A stretch of 20,669 bases of DNA, taken from the NCBI GenBank assembly GCA_036845725.1, contig DAIUDK010000105.1, positions 1-20,669 on the forward strand, written 5' to 3'. Each line of letters begins with the position of its first letter. The first letter of the stretch is position 1. The position numbers were made by a program, and so were the translations under genes. Positions 1 through 6,414 of the stretch are shown here, piece after piece. The DNA comes from DSWT01 sp036845725 (GTDB lineage Bacteria > Chloroflexota > Anaerolineae > B4-G1 > SLSP01). Below the pieces are notes generated by a model. That model was not told the origin of the DNA. It made no database searches and saw only the letters and a program-made list of their open reading frames with translations.

Positions 1-1684
1 CTATGAAACCCCCTTTTGCCAAGTCGCGTAGTGAATTATGCGGTACTGCCTTTTTCTTTCCACCCTGGCACTGTTCGAGCAGTTCGCCAAAGTAGACAGA
101 GGGCGCTTTTGCGCCAATCGCGATGTTAATTTCACTCTGTGCCAGAGCATAGTTGGCAATCTGATTATATTGGCCGCGTTGGAACCCCTGGTTTTTAAGA
201 TATTGACGCGGAAATAGATGATGCACATCTGAGCGGTTTTTGAGCAAATCCTGAACAGAAATATCGCGCGAAAGAAAGCCTTTGTCGTTGAGTTTCACCT
301 GCGCTGCATGGTAAACCAGAAAATATGGGCTAATGCTCGAGGATGTTTCCAGGTTTTGGGGCAGGAGCGCCGTCCAGAAGCTTTCGGACAGTTCGCCTTC
401 AATCACTGTGGATGTATAGGCCACGGCGCCTCGCGCTTCTATCTGGCGGATATCGAAATCAAAGGCCGATTCCGGTGTGCCGGCATAACGCCCGGTGAGC
501 ATGGTCATCACAAACCAGCGGCGTACCATGTGTTCGATGTCATCCGCGGGCAATCCTTCGCTGCGCCCGCGCTGGTACAGAATGTAAGCGAAGTTGACCA
601 TGTTTTTACCGCCAATCAGCGCGTTGGTGACAAAGCCAGCCGAACGCAGAATCATAGTCAGGCGTTCAAAATGAGTCTGGTTCATGAAGTTGAGAATGCT
701 CTTTTTGAGCCGAGCAAACGACTGTTCAGCGATGGCTTGTTCGTATTGCCGAGTTTCAAAGTTGCGTCCAGAAAGTAGGGCCACCAAGTCTTGTAATCTA
801 CCACGTGCAAACTCGGAGGTGAAGGCCACGCGCAGCATATCGGTATAGGATGGATCGTAAATATCGTCATTAGTGTCTTTCAGCCAAGTCATCTTTTGGA
901 AGAAGTCGGAAGCGGCGAAGACCGGGTCGCCTTTTTGGATGCGTCCGTAGAATTCAGGCGCGACCGCCAAGTGACAGAAGTAGTCAATCGCCTTACGCAA
1001 GTGATTGCCACCATAAGTTTCATTGGCGGCAATTTTGGACATAGCAAAATCAGCCTGGCTAAGTTCGGTGCCCGCAGAGTTGACGCGGATGAAAATTTCT
1101 GTCACGGTTTCAATATCCAGGTCGTCAGACAATTCGATCATGCCGACATTGTTATTGGTGATTTTGCATAGCGTATCCAGCGTGTCAAATATTTCATCTT
1201 CATCGACGCCAGGATTGGCCGCCACATAAGCTCTGGTGATTTGCAGCAGTTTGGCAGTGGGTGCAAAGAGGTCGGCAATGTCCGAGATCCAGGCGGGGTT
1301 TTTCTGGATGGCCGGGTTGCTGACTTCAAACTTCTCTTCCATGGGGTTGAAGGCGATACGGATGCGCACAGTTTCATACTCTTTGTTAAGCACCTCGCGC
1401 CCGAGTAGGGCCGCCATGAGCGCCGTGATGCGCTGCTGCCCATCAATCAGGATGCGCTTGCCGATCGAGAGCGTACCATCTTTGAGTTTTACATTGGGGT
1501 TGCGCCAGACTATGAGATAACCCACCGGGAAGCCCTGATAGAGCGAGTCGAGCAAGTTACGCACTTTGGTGGCTTCCCACACGAAAGGACGCTGAATTTC
1601 AGGGATGGCAATCTCACCAGTTTTGACCCAAGTGAGCAGGGTTTCGATGGGATGCGGTGTAACAGAATAACGTTGGGTGGTCAT
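1..1684 (-). CDS. GmrSD-like DUF262/HNH (DUF1524) protein, C-terminus cut by window edge
   Basis: An uninterrupted minus-strand reading frame runs from an ATG at 1684 to the left edge without a stop, giving 561 visible residues. The N-terminal part is a DUF262 domain: IPEIQRPFVW at residues 27-36 and the signature ILIDGQQRITAL around residues 79-89 (D81-R85) are clear. This domain is the NTP-dependent ParB/sulfiredoxin-like module of GmrS. The C-terminal part carries the DUF1524/HNH nuclease signature DVHHLFPRQYL (H488, H489), followed by NIAIGAKAPSVYF, as in GmrD. It is therefore a single-chain GmrSD/type IV restriction-like enzyme, known in the family to cleave modified DNA. Only a short C-terminal tail should be missing. 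A weak GAGG lies 11 bases before the start. By eye it is less GC-rich than the genes to its right, which suggests an accessory gene. The substrate is not predictable. Confidence 0.9.
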   Translation of the reverse strand, partial: MTTQRYSVTPHPIETLLTWVKTGEIAIPEIQRPFVWEATKVRNLLDSLYQGFPVGYLIVWRNPNVKLKDGTLSIGKRILIDGQQRITALMAALLGREVLNKEYETVRIRIAFNPMEEKFEVSNPAIQKNPAWISDIADLFAPTAKLLQITRAYVAANPGVDEDEIFDTLDTLCKITNNNVGMIELSDDLDIETVTEIFIRVNSAGTELSQADFAMSKIAANETYGGNHLRKAIDYFCHLAVAPEFYGRIQKGDPVFAASDFFQKMTWLKDTNDDIYDPSYTDMLRVAFTSEFARGRLQDLVALLSGRNFETRQYEQAIAEQSFARLKKSILNFMNQTHFERLTMILRSAGFVTNALIGGKNMVNFAYILYQRGRSEGLPADDIEHMVRRWFVMTMLTGRYAGTPESAFDFDIRQIEARGAVAYTSTVIEGELSESFWTALLPQNLETSSSISPYFLVYHAAQVKLNDKGFLSRDISVQDLLKNRSDVHHLFPRQYLKNQGFQRGQYNQIANYALAQSEINIAIGAKAPSVYFGELLEQCQGGKKKAVPHNSLRDLAKGGFI

Positions 1685-1825
1685 GGTAGTTTATCCTCTT
1701 GTCAGATTCTCTATGTCAGTCTCATTCAAGTGCATTTAGCCTGTCATCGGTCGGTACAACAGTGTGCGGAAAAGTTTCTGAAGAAGTGACTGCTTTTAAG
1801 TATGCAGGTTTGTTTTCTGCTCTCG

Positions 1826-1903
1826 CTAGAATTTACCTGACGCCGCCTCTGACAAATTCAGCGCCTCGATTAGGCTGTCCTGCTGGAAACAGACCTTGTT
1901 CCC
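1826..1903 (-). pseudogene. 3' remnant of a second pyruvate-kinase-like gene
   Basis: Read on the minus strand, codons from 1903 to the TAG at 1828-1826 encode GNKVCFQQDSLIEALNLS, then EAASGKF. This matches the end of the intact pyruvate-kinase-like protein at 2160-3065 (GDKVCFRRDSIIEALNLL, then EAVAGEF) in 17 of 25 residues; by hand count 56 of 75 bases agree. The match stops abruptly at about 1905, where an in-frame TGA precedes it, so only the last 25 codons survive. About 75 percent identity means a diverged paralogue, not a fresh duplication. The HicB-like frame runs into it out of frame and takes its stop codon from it. Confidence 0.8.
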
Positions 1904-2127
1904 GATTCACGTGGTGGCGTGATTTCCACCTCGTCTTCAAGCGCACTTTTGATCCATGCGCGTTTGGCATCTTCGATCATTTCGCCGAGTTCGTCGAAAG
2001 TGTCGGCTTGCGTCATGCATCCCGGCAATTCCTCGACTTTGGCAAACCAGCCGGTGTAGCCATCGTTTGCATCCTGCGTTATCCTGATGGTATATGGTAG
2101 ACCTAAATAATCCTCAACACCCGTCAT
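1870..2127 (-). CDS. hicB: HicB-family antitoxin-like protein, truncated at the C-terminus
   Basis: This 85-residue protein has the HicB fold signature: LPYTIRITQDANDGYTGWFA, then VEELPGCMTQADTFDELGEM and IEDAKRAWIKSALEDEVEI. HicB proteins neutralise HicA mRNA interferases and often carry a C-terminal ribbon-helix-helix DNA-binding domain. I chose the ATG at 2127 because MTGVEDYLGLPYTI fits the usual start of this subfamily and GGGGACAGG lies just upstream. An earlier ATG at 2163 overlaps the stop of the preceding gene (ATGA) and would add 12 residues. After ITPPRE the frame enters the remnant at 1826-1903 and ends in 13 unrelated residues, so the DNA-binding tail expected in long HicB proteins is missing. 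No HicA gene is visible beside it. It is an orphan or decayed antitoxin, or a stand-alone HicB-like domain. Confidence 0.8.
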   Translation of the reverse strand: MTGVEDYLGLPYTIRITQDANDGYTGWFAKVEELPGCMTQADTFDELGEMIEDAKRAWIKSALEDEVEITPPRESGTRSVSSRTA

Positions 2128-2159
2128 CGCCTGTCCCCGAATTCGTTTATTCGTTTCTT

Positions 2160-3065
2160 TCATTCGTGGCCGGCGAATTCCCCAGCCACCGCCTCCAATA
2201 AATTCAGCGCCTCGATGATGCTATCCCTTCGAAAGCAGACCTTATCCCCGAACATAAACGTGCGGTAGCCCAATCCGATCAGGAAGGCCAGGTCGCTGAT
2301 GTCGGCGCTCTCCGGGATGGCCTGGTAAGCGAGGGAATCGCAGATGCGGCTGGCGACGATGGCGTCTGGATCGGCAATGACGATGTCGCGCAGCGCGCTC
2401 ACGATGCGGTGCGGGCGCAGTACTTCGATGTAGAGGTCGCCGCGCGCGGCCATAAGACGGCCATACGTCGCTTTGTAACGCCGGGCGAAGGTCAGCCCGC
2501 GCTCGGACTCGATCTTGAGGACGACTTCCGCGCCGGGCAGCAGCTCGTGGACTTCCTCCACGTCGGCGGGCGACTCGACGTAGGAGAGCATCACCTTTTT
2601 GAGACCCATCTCGCGCATCGTTGCCAGATACGCGCGATCCGTCTCCGTGAGCGTGCCTTCGACGCGCAGGGTGGGATGGACGATGTTCACGCCTTCACCC
2701 GGCCCGATGAGACGGCGCGGGCCATCTTCGAGGATCAGGCGCGTTTTGTCGACGGCAGCGACACGCGCGCTCTCCGTCCCGTCGGAGAAGAAGGCATCCA
2801 CCGGCGTCTTCACGCGGATGGAGTGGCTCAGGTGGACTTCGGTGTACGGCGGAATCGCCGCCCCCACCACGCGCAATTGCCGTCCCTTGAGGTCCACCCA
2901 CAGCGGTTGGCCAAGCGCGCCGAGCCGTTCCAGCGCCTCGCGCGGCCCTTCCTTGAGCGGCATCACCGTGTTGAGCCGCAGCCCGCTCACCACCGGATGG
3001 CGCGCCACTTCCTCGAGAAACGGCGCGTAAGGTGGCGCCGTCACAATCGCCCTAACTTTCATCAT
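2160..3065 (-). CDS. pyruvate-kinase-like TIM-barrel protein without the C-terminal domain
   Basis: The 301-residue protein resembles pyruvate kinase along its length: RLN at 30-32, where pyruvate kinase has its catalytic Arg and potassium-binding Asn; VDLKGRQLR at 57-65, like DTKGPEIR; LTETDRAYL at 139-147; KIE at 184-186, the catalytic Lys and metal Glu; and AARGDLYIE at 206-214, with the metal Asp at 210. The B domain is shortened to a small stretch around 66-120 and the regulatory C-domain is absent, so it is much shorter than the usual 470-plus residues. The SH of the NFSHG motif and the Thr of DTKG are replaced. It could bind phosphoenolpyruvate or pyruvate and a divalent metal, but pyruvate kinase activity is doubtful. 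Two adjacent ATG codons (3065, 3062) are possible starts, with GGGAG from a heptamer repeat just upstream. It overlaps the longer HicB start by ATGA. Confidence 0.8.
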   Translation of the reverse strand: MMKVRAIVTAPPYAPFLEEVARHPVVSGLRLNTVMPLKEGPREALERLGALGQPLWVDLKGRQLRVVGAAIPPYTEVHLSHSIRVKTPVDAFFSDGTESARVAAVDKTRLILEDGPRRLIGPGEGVNIVHPTLRVEGTLTETDRAYLATMREMGLKKVMLSYVESPADVEEVHELLPGAEVVLKIESERGLTFARRYKATYGRLMAARGDLYIEVLRPHRIVSALRDIVIADPDAIVASRICDSLAYQAIPESADISDLAFLIGLGYRTFMFGDKVCFRRDSIIEALNLLEAVAGEFAGHE

Positions 3066-3101
3066 CCTCTACTCCCTACTCCATACTTCCTAACTCCATA
3101 C
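3066..3101. repeat. degenerate 7-base tandem repeat (TACTCCC type)
   Basis: The whole gap between the vWA gene and the pyruvate-kinase-like gene consists of about five degenerate heptamers (TACTCCC, TACTCCA, TACTTCC, TAACTCC on the plus strand). On the transcribed minus strand they read as GGGAGTA units, and one of them supplies the GGGAG ribosome-binding sequence of the downstream gene. The same heptamer family occurs inside lhr near 12200-12235. Confidence 0.8.
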
Positions 3102-4064
3102 TCACAATTTCAACGTCGTGCTGCAATACTTGCACTTGAACATCCCCGCCGCGTCCACCGGAATGGGGGCGCCGCAGTTGGGGCATTTCAGCTCGATAGG
3201 CTTGCTCACGGCCTGCACGGTGTCTTCGCTCTGGCGGGCGCGCATGTTGTCTTGGAAGTCGCCGAAGTGACCCCAGGATCGGGCGATGAGGCCCATCGCG
3301 TAGTCCACGGCGCGTTGCTCGTCTTCGATGCGGAGGATTTTTTGCTCAGTGATCGCCTGGCCCCACTGCTTGTCGACGTCGTCCCCTGACCGGCCGGTGG
3401 GACGGCGCAGGAACCAAGTATTCCACTTTTCGCTAACCTGCTGCCAGGCCTGGATGGCGCCGACATCCTTCTTTCCATCGTCGCCCAGGTAGTGGGCGAT
3501 TTGCCCGTGAGGGACGGTGGGGTGCATCGGCGCGTCGCCAAACACGATGAGGAAGGGTTTGTCCTCTGCCTTGGGGATGCTGACGTGGGTGTTGACCCAG
3601 TGCGCGAACAGGCCGTAACTTTCAGGCGCGTCCCCGCCACCGCCCTCGCCGTAGAGCGAGCCGAGCAGTTGTTCCAGGTCATAGCCGCTGGCGAAGGTCG
3701 TCACTTGCAGCGGCCACTTGTCGCACCCCGCATCGCCGATGGCGACGAAGCACACTTCCAGATCTTCGCGGTACTGCGACAGTGTGTTGTAGAGTAGCGG
3801 CAGGCGGTCGAAGATCTCGAACGGCCAATTCGCCATCGAGCCGGTCACGTCGATGGCGATGATGAGCGGATTGGTCGAGTTAGTGCTGATGTGTTTCTTC
3901 GGATCGATAACTTTCTCATTAGGCTGATTCTTTTGTTTGTATGTGCGCGGCCCGCTGGCCTCGGCGCGTTCGGCAGATTCCTTGCGCTTCGCCGCGCCTT
4001 CTGAACTGTAACGGTATTTCGCATCGCCATACCACGAACTGGTGTCTTCATCCCACGTGTACAT
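3102..4064 (-). CDS. vWA-domain protein with C-terminal zinc ribbon
   Basis: This 320-residue protein contains a von Willebrand factor A domain. LIIAIDVTGSMANWP (residues 67-81) carries a MIDAS metal site of the DxTxS kind (D72, T74, S76), and GEGGGGDAPESYG and FGDAPMHPTVPHG follow in the positions of later MIDAS loops. The last 29 residues form a zinc ribbon with CPNC (C294, C297) and CKYC (C311, C314). There is no signal peptide or membrane segment, so it should be cytoplasmic, probably a metal-dependent protein-protein interaction or scaffold module. The N-terminal 60 residues are highly charged. AAGGAG lies 5 bases before the ATG. It lies between an NadM-like and a pyruvate-kinase-like gene on the same strand, about 80 and 36 bases apart. 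The exact partner is unknown. Confidence 0.85.
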   Translation of the reverse strand: MYTWDEDTSSWYGDAKYRYSSEGAAKRKESAERAEASGPRTYKQKNQPNEKVIDPKKHISTNSTNPLIIAIDVTGSMANWPFEIFDRLPLLYNTLSQYREDLEVCFVAIGDAGCDKWPLQVTTFASGYDLEQLLGSLYGEGGGGDAPESYGLFAHWVNTHVSIPKAEDKPFLIVFGDAPMHPTVPHGQIAHYLGDDGKKDVGAIQAWQQVSEKWNTWFLRRPTGRSGDDVDKQWGQAITEQKILRIEDEQRAVDYAMGLIARSWGHFGDFQDNMRARQSEDTVQAVSKPIELKCPNCGAPIPVDAAGMFKCKYCSTTLKL

Positions 4065-4088
4065 TGCTTCTCCTTATTTGTAGGTAAA

Positions 4089-4156
4089 TGGTAGACGGTA
4101 GACAGTATACGGTAGACGGGGGGGATTCTCCCCTGTCTACAGTCTACTGTCTACTT
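4089..4156. repeat. inverted array of GTAGACN heptamers, able to form a long hairpin
   Basis: The left arm (about 4090-4124) has consecutive heptamers such as GGTAGAC, GGTAGAC, AGTATAC, GGTAGAC. The right arm (about 4131-4155) has the complement (GTCTACA, GTCTACT, GTCTAC). The arms meet at a GGGGGG/CCCC core around ATTCT, so the transcript could fold into a stem of about 20 or more base pairs. The right arm overlaps the last codons of the NadM-like gene and provides its TAG stop. Confidence 0.85.
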
Positions 4157-4701
4157 ACAATTGTGTCTAGCGCCAACGTCTCCAGGCCAAACTCGCGGCG
4201 GAAGCGGTCGTCGAGTTGCCGTTCCTGGATGTAAAGGGCGATTTCCGGCGGGACCAAGGTCTGCCAATCGCCGCCGCGCGCCATTTCGCGGCGCACCATC
4301 GCGCCGTCCACGGCTATTCTATGCGCTTCTGCGACCAATGCAACCGGCTTGATGAGGGGGTAATCTTCGATAAGCAGATGGGCTACGTAGGGGTTGGCGG
4401 TGACGTAGGCATCCAGCGGGCCGAACAGGTCGAGGATCATCAACCGCCAGCGCGGGCCGTCGTCCAGATCGGGCACGGGGATGAGCGTATAGTTGTCGTA
4501 TCCGGCGAGAGCGAGGTTGAGCATCTCGGTGGTCTCATCCAGCGTGAAGGGATTGCGTGCGTTGTAACGGTTCGCGCTGCCGATCCCGATGAGCGCGTGC
4601 CCGGCCTGCTCGCACAGTGCGTGGAGCACGGGTAGATGTCCCAGGTGGACGGGCTTCCACCGGGCGACCATACCGATGCGGTTGAAAGGTTTTGTGTTCA
4701 T
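4144..4701 (-). CDS. NadM-like nicotinamide-nucleotide adenylyltransferase
   Basis: This 185-residue protein belongs to the HxGH nucleotidyltransferase superfamily. GMVARWKPVHLGH at residues 10-22 carries the catalytic HLGH (H19-H22), IGIGSANRYNARNPFT (38-53) matches the next conserved block, and DGAMVRREMARGGDW (132-146) corresponds to the GTxVR triphosphate-binding motif. Proteins of this short type (archaeal NadM and bacterial homologues) transfer AMP from ATP to nicotinamide mononucleotide to make NAD; a related mononucleotide substrate is possible. The last codons lie in a GTAGAC repeat, so the final residues (IVSRQ) may be repeat-derived. It starts 10 bases after the stop of the nucleotidyltransferase gene with no clear ribosome-binding site, which suggests translational coupling. 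Confidence 0.8.
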   Translation of the reverse strand: MNTKPFNRIGMVARWKPVHLGHLPVLHALCEQAGHALIGIGSANRYNARNPFTLDETTEMLNLALAGYDNYTLIPVPDLDDGPRWRLMILDLFGPLDAYVTANPYVAHLLIEDYPLIKPVALVAEAHRIAVDGAMVRREMARGGDWQTLVPPEIALYIQERQLDDRFRREFGLETLALDTIVSRQ

Positions 4702-4711
4702 TGGACAAGGG

Positions 4712-5155
4712 CTACTGGTTCAATCCGAGATAGTACGCCTGTCGTTCTTCGGGAAGTTGCATCCACTGATCATTGCGGACCTTTTTCACGATCATTTCGA
4801 GGTCTTTATGATACTTTTCCACTTCCATTCCAAGCGCTTTCAAGAACAGCAGTTTTTCCAGTGAGATGATCAGATACTCGCCTGCGTCCACTGCACCATA
4901 GGACAGGTGGGTGTAATCGAAGAGACAGATGCTCTTCCAGATCTCGAACTCGTACACACAGACGCCCAGGTCGCCCCACAGGTCCCGCAGATACTCCGGG
5001 TATTGCTGCGCGAGCCGCTCGTAATCTTCGGCGATGATGACGAAGTCGATGTCACGCCCGGCCTGACGCAGCCCGTAATACTCCATTGCCATGCCGCCGA
5101 TGAGCAGCGGCTTGGTGAGAAAGGTGAAGTTCAGTTTGGATAAGTCGATGTGCAT
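4712..5155 (-). CDS. small nucleotidyltransferase-fold protein
   Basis: The 147-residue product has the nucleotidyltransferase-fold signature LLIGGMAMEYYGLRQAGRDI, with GG at 20-21 and the acidic pair D35-x-D37, followed by SLEKLLFLKALG and a C-terminal helical part. This pattern is shared by small nucleotidyltransferases, including antitoxin or toxin components of the MNT/AbiEii kind and uncharacterised DUF6036-like proteins. It would use a nucleotide and a divalent metal; its acceptor is unknown. AGGGAG lies 6 bases before the ATG. It is the first gene of the minus-strand row and has a strong promoter at 5198-5225. A toxin-antitoxin role is possible, but no typical partner (such as a HEPN protein) adjoins it. 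Confidence 0.75.
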   Translation of the reverse strand: MHIDLSKLNFTFLTKPLLIGGMAMEYYGLRQAGRDIDFVIIAEDYERLAQQYPEYLRDLWGDLGVCVYEFEIWKSICLFDYTHLSYGAVDAGEYLIISLEKLLFLKALGMEVEKYHKDLEMIVKKVRNDQWMQLPEERQAYYLGLNQ

Positions 5156-5176
5156 CAGATCTCCCTGATAAGACGA

Positions 5177-5205
5177 TTTTCGGACAGCCGTTGAACGAGT
5201 ATAAT
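5177..5205 (+). promoter_or_regulatory. promoter for the RNA methyltransferase, near-leaderless start
   Basis: A perfect TATAAT at 5200-5205 has a poor -35 (TTTTCG, 5177-5182) at 17 bases. The expected transcription start, 6-8 bases downstream, falls at about 5211-5213, directly before the ATG at 5214, so the mRNA would be leaderless or nearly so. No Shine-Dalgarno sequence at normal spacing is present. Confidence 0.6.
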
Positions 5206-5225
5206 ACAGGCGTATGAATTATCAA
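5198..5225 (-). promoter_or_regulatory. sigma70-type promoter for the minus-strand row
   Basis: On the minus strand TTGATA (5225-5220) is followed after 16 bases by TATACT (5203-5198), one base off consensus in each box. Transcription would start near 5191 and leave a leader of about 36 bases with an AGGGAG site before the ATG at 5155. The -35 box lies in the first codons of the methyltransferase gene. Confidence 0.7.
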
Positions 5226-6371
5226 ATTTTCGTCGCCAGCGCGCCGGGGTTGGAAGATATCACGGCGCGCGAAATAGCCGAGTTGGACCTGGCGCGAGGC
5301 GGGGCGGCGCAGGTACTCCCTGGTGGAGTGGAGTTCTCCGGCGATCTGGAAACCGTCTACCGCGCCAATCTGCTGCTGCGGACGGCAAGCCGGGTGTTGG
5401 CGCGCCTCAGCACGTTCTACGCGACCGACTTCTCCGAGCTGCGCACAAAAGCGAGCCGCCTGCCCTGGGAGCGCTATCTGCGCCCCGAACAACCTGTGTC
5501 CATCCGGGCAACCTGCCACCAATCAAAGCTCTATCACTCGGACGCCGTTATTGAGCGTGTGCTAGGAGCCATCGGGGATCGCCTGGGCGTCTCTGTGATG
5601 TTGGACGCTGCGATTGACGATGCCGTCGCAGACGACGGAGATGCGGACCGGCCCGCGCAGCTCGCTGTCGTTCGCCTGTTCAAAAATCGCTGTACCGTCA
5701 GCGTCGATAGCTCCGGCACACTCCTGCACCGGCGTGGCTACCGGCTGGCGACGGCCAAAGCGCCGCTGCGCGAGACGTTGGCGGCAGGGCTGGTGCTGGC
5801 CTCCGGGTGGGACGGGCGCGCGCCGCTGCTCGATCCCTTCTGCGGTTCCGGGACGATCCCCATCGAGGCGGCGCTGTGGGCGCGGAACATCGCGCCGGGC
5901 AAAGCGCGGAACTTCGCCTTTATGACGTGGCCTGACTTCACGCCGGATGTGTGGGAATCAACGCTGGCTGCGGCAATTGCGGCAGAACGTCCCGATGCGC
6001 CTCTCATTCTGGCCTCCGACCGGGACGCCGGAGCGATTCGCGCAGCGGAAGCCAACGCTGCGCGCGCGGGCGTCGCGGATGATATCGCCTTCACCTGCCA
6101 GGCTGTGTCGGCTATCGCGCCGCCGCCGGAGCCGGGCTGGATCGTCGCCAATCCACCCTATGGCGTGCGGGTGAGCGAGAACAAGGATTTGCGTAACCTT
6201 TACGCGCAGTTCGGCAACGTCCTGCGCGCGCAGTGTCCGGGGTGGCGCGTGACCTTCCTGTGCGGCAGCCTTCCCCTCATCGGACAGACGCGCCTGCCCG
6301 TGGAGACAACCTGCGTGTGGACAAACGGCGGCTTGCGTGTGCGGGTGGCGCAGGGGCTTGTCCATAGTTGA
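5214..6371 (+). CDS. THUMP-domain RNA N2-guanine methyltransferase (RlmL/YpsC type)
   Basis: This 385-residue protein has the layout of the THUMP-methyltransferase family. The N-terminal NYQIFVASAPGLEDITAREI and the THUMP region extend to about residue 165. The SAM-binding Rossmann domain then shows LLDPFCGSGTIPIEAA (205-220) and the catalytic NPPYG motif (313-317), followed by LRNLYAQFGNVLRAQCPGWR. Family members make N2-methylguanosine in 23S rRNA (RlmL) or tRNA (Trm14/TrmN), using S-adenosylmethionine. The length equals that of single-activity YpsC-like enzymes, not the fused E. coli RlmLK. An acidic insertion (AIDDAVADDGDADRP) at 133-147 is unusual. The precise RNA target cannot be fixed from sequence. 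It is transcribed away from the minus-strand row from an overlapping promoter. Confidence 0.9.
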   Translation: MNYQIFVASAPGLEDITAREIAELDLARGGAAQVLPGGVEFSGDLETVYRANLLLRTASRVLARLSTFYATDFSELRTKASRLPWERYLRPEQPVSIRATCHQSKLYHSDAVIERVLGAIGDRLGVSVMLDAAIDDAVADDGDADRPAQLAVVRLFKNRCTVSVDSSGTLLHRRGYRLATAKAPLRETLAAGLVLASGWDGRAPLLDPFCGSGTIPIEAALWARNIAPGKARNFAFMTWPDFTPDVWESTLAAAIAAERPDAPLILASDRDAGAIRAAEANAARAGVADDIAFTCQAVSAIAPPPEPGWIVANPPYGVRVSENKDLRNLYAQFGNVLRAQCPGWRVTFLCGSLPLIGQTRLPVETTCVWTNGGLRVRVAQGLVHS

Positions 6372-6396
6372 TTTTAGCGCCGAAATGCGGTATAGT
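6368..6396 (+). promoter_or_regulatory. sigma70-type promoter for the TumAE-like pair
   Basis: TTGATT (6368-6373) and TATAGT (6391-6396) are separated by exactly 17 bases. The -35 box overlaps the stop codon of the methyltransferase gene (TGA, 6369-6371), and the start would give a leader of about 13 bases containing AGGAGG (6404-6409) before the ATG at 6415. The pair can therefore be expressed independently of the upstream gene. Confidence 0.75.
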
Positions 6397-6414
6397 GAAA
6401 GTCAGGAGGCCGTG

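Noticed and set aside
1685..1825. A hicA toxin gene or clear promoter upstream of the DUF262 gene
   Set aside because: No frame of HicA length or GxxH-type motif is present, and candidate boxes (such as TTGTAC and TAAATG) have poor spacing, so neither was listed.
2409..3389. Plus-strand open frame of 326 codons
   Set aside because: It covers parts of two minus-strand genes and the repeat between them; the product is His/Arg-rich low-complexity sequence without a domain.
4089..4156. CRISPR-like appearance of regularly spaced GTAGAC units
   Set aside because: Units are 7 bases, directly adjacent and without unique spacers, and the array is inverted on itself; no cas gene is present.
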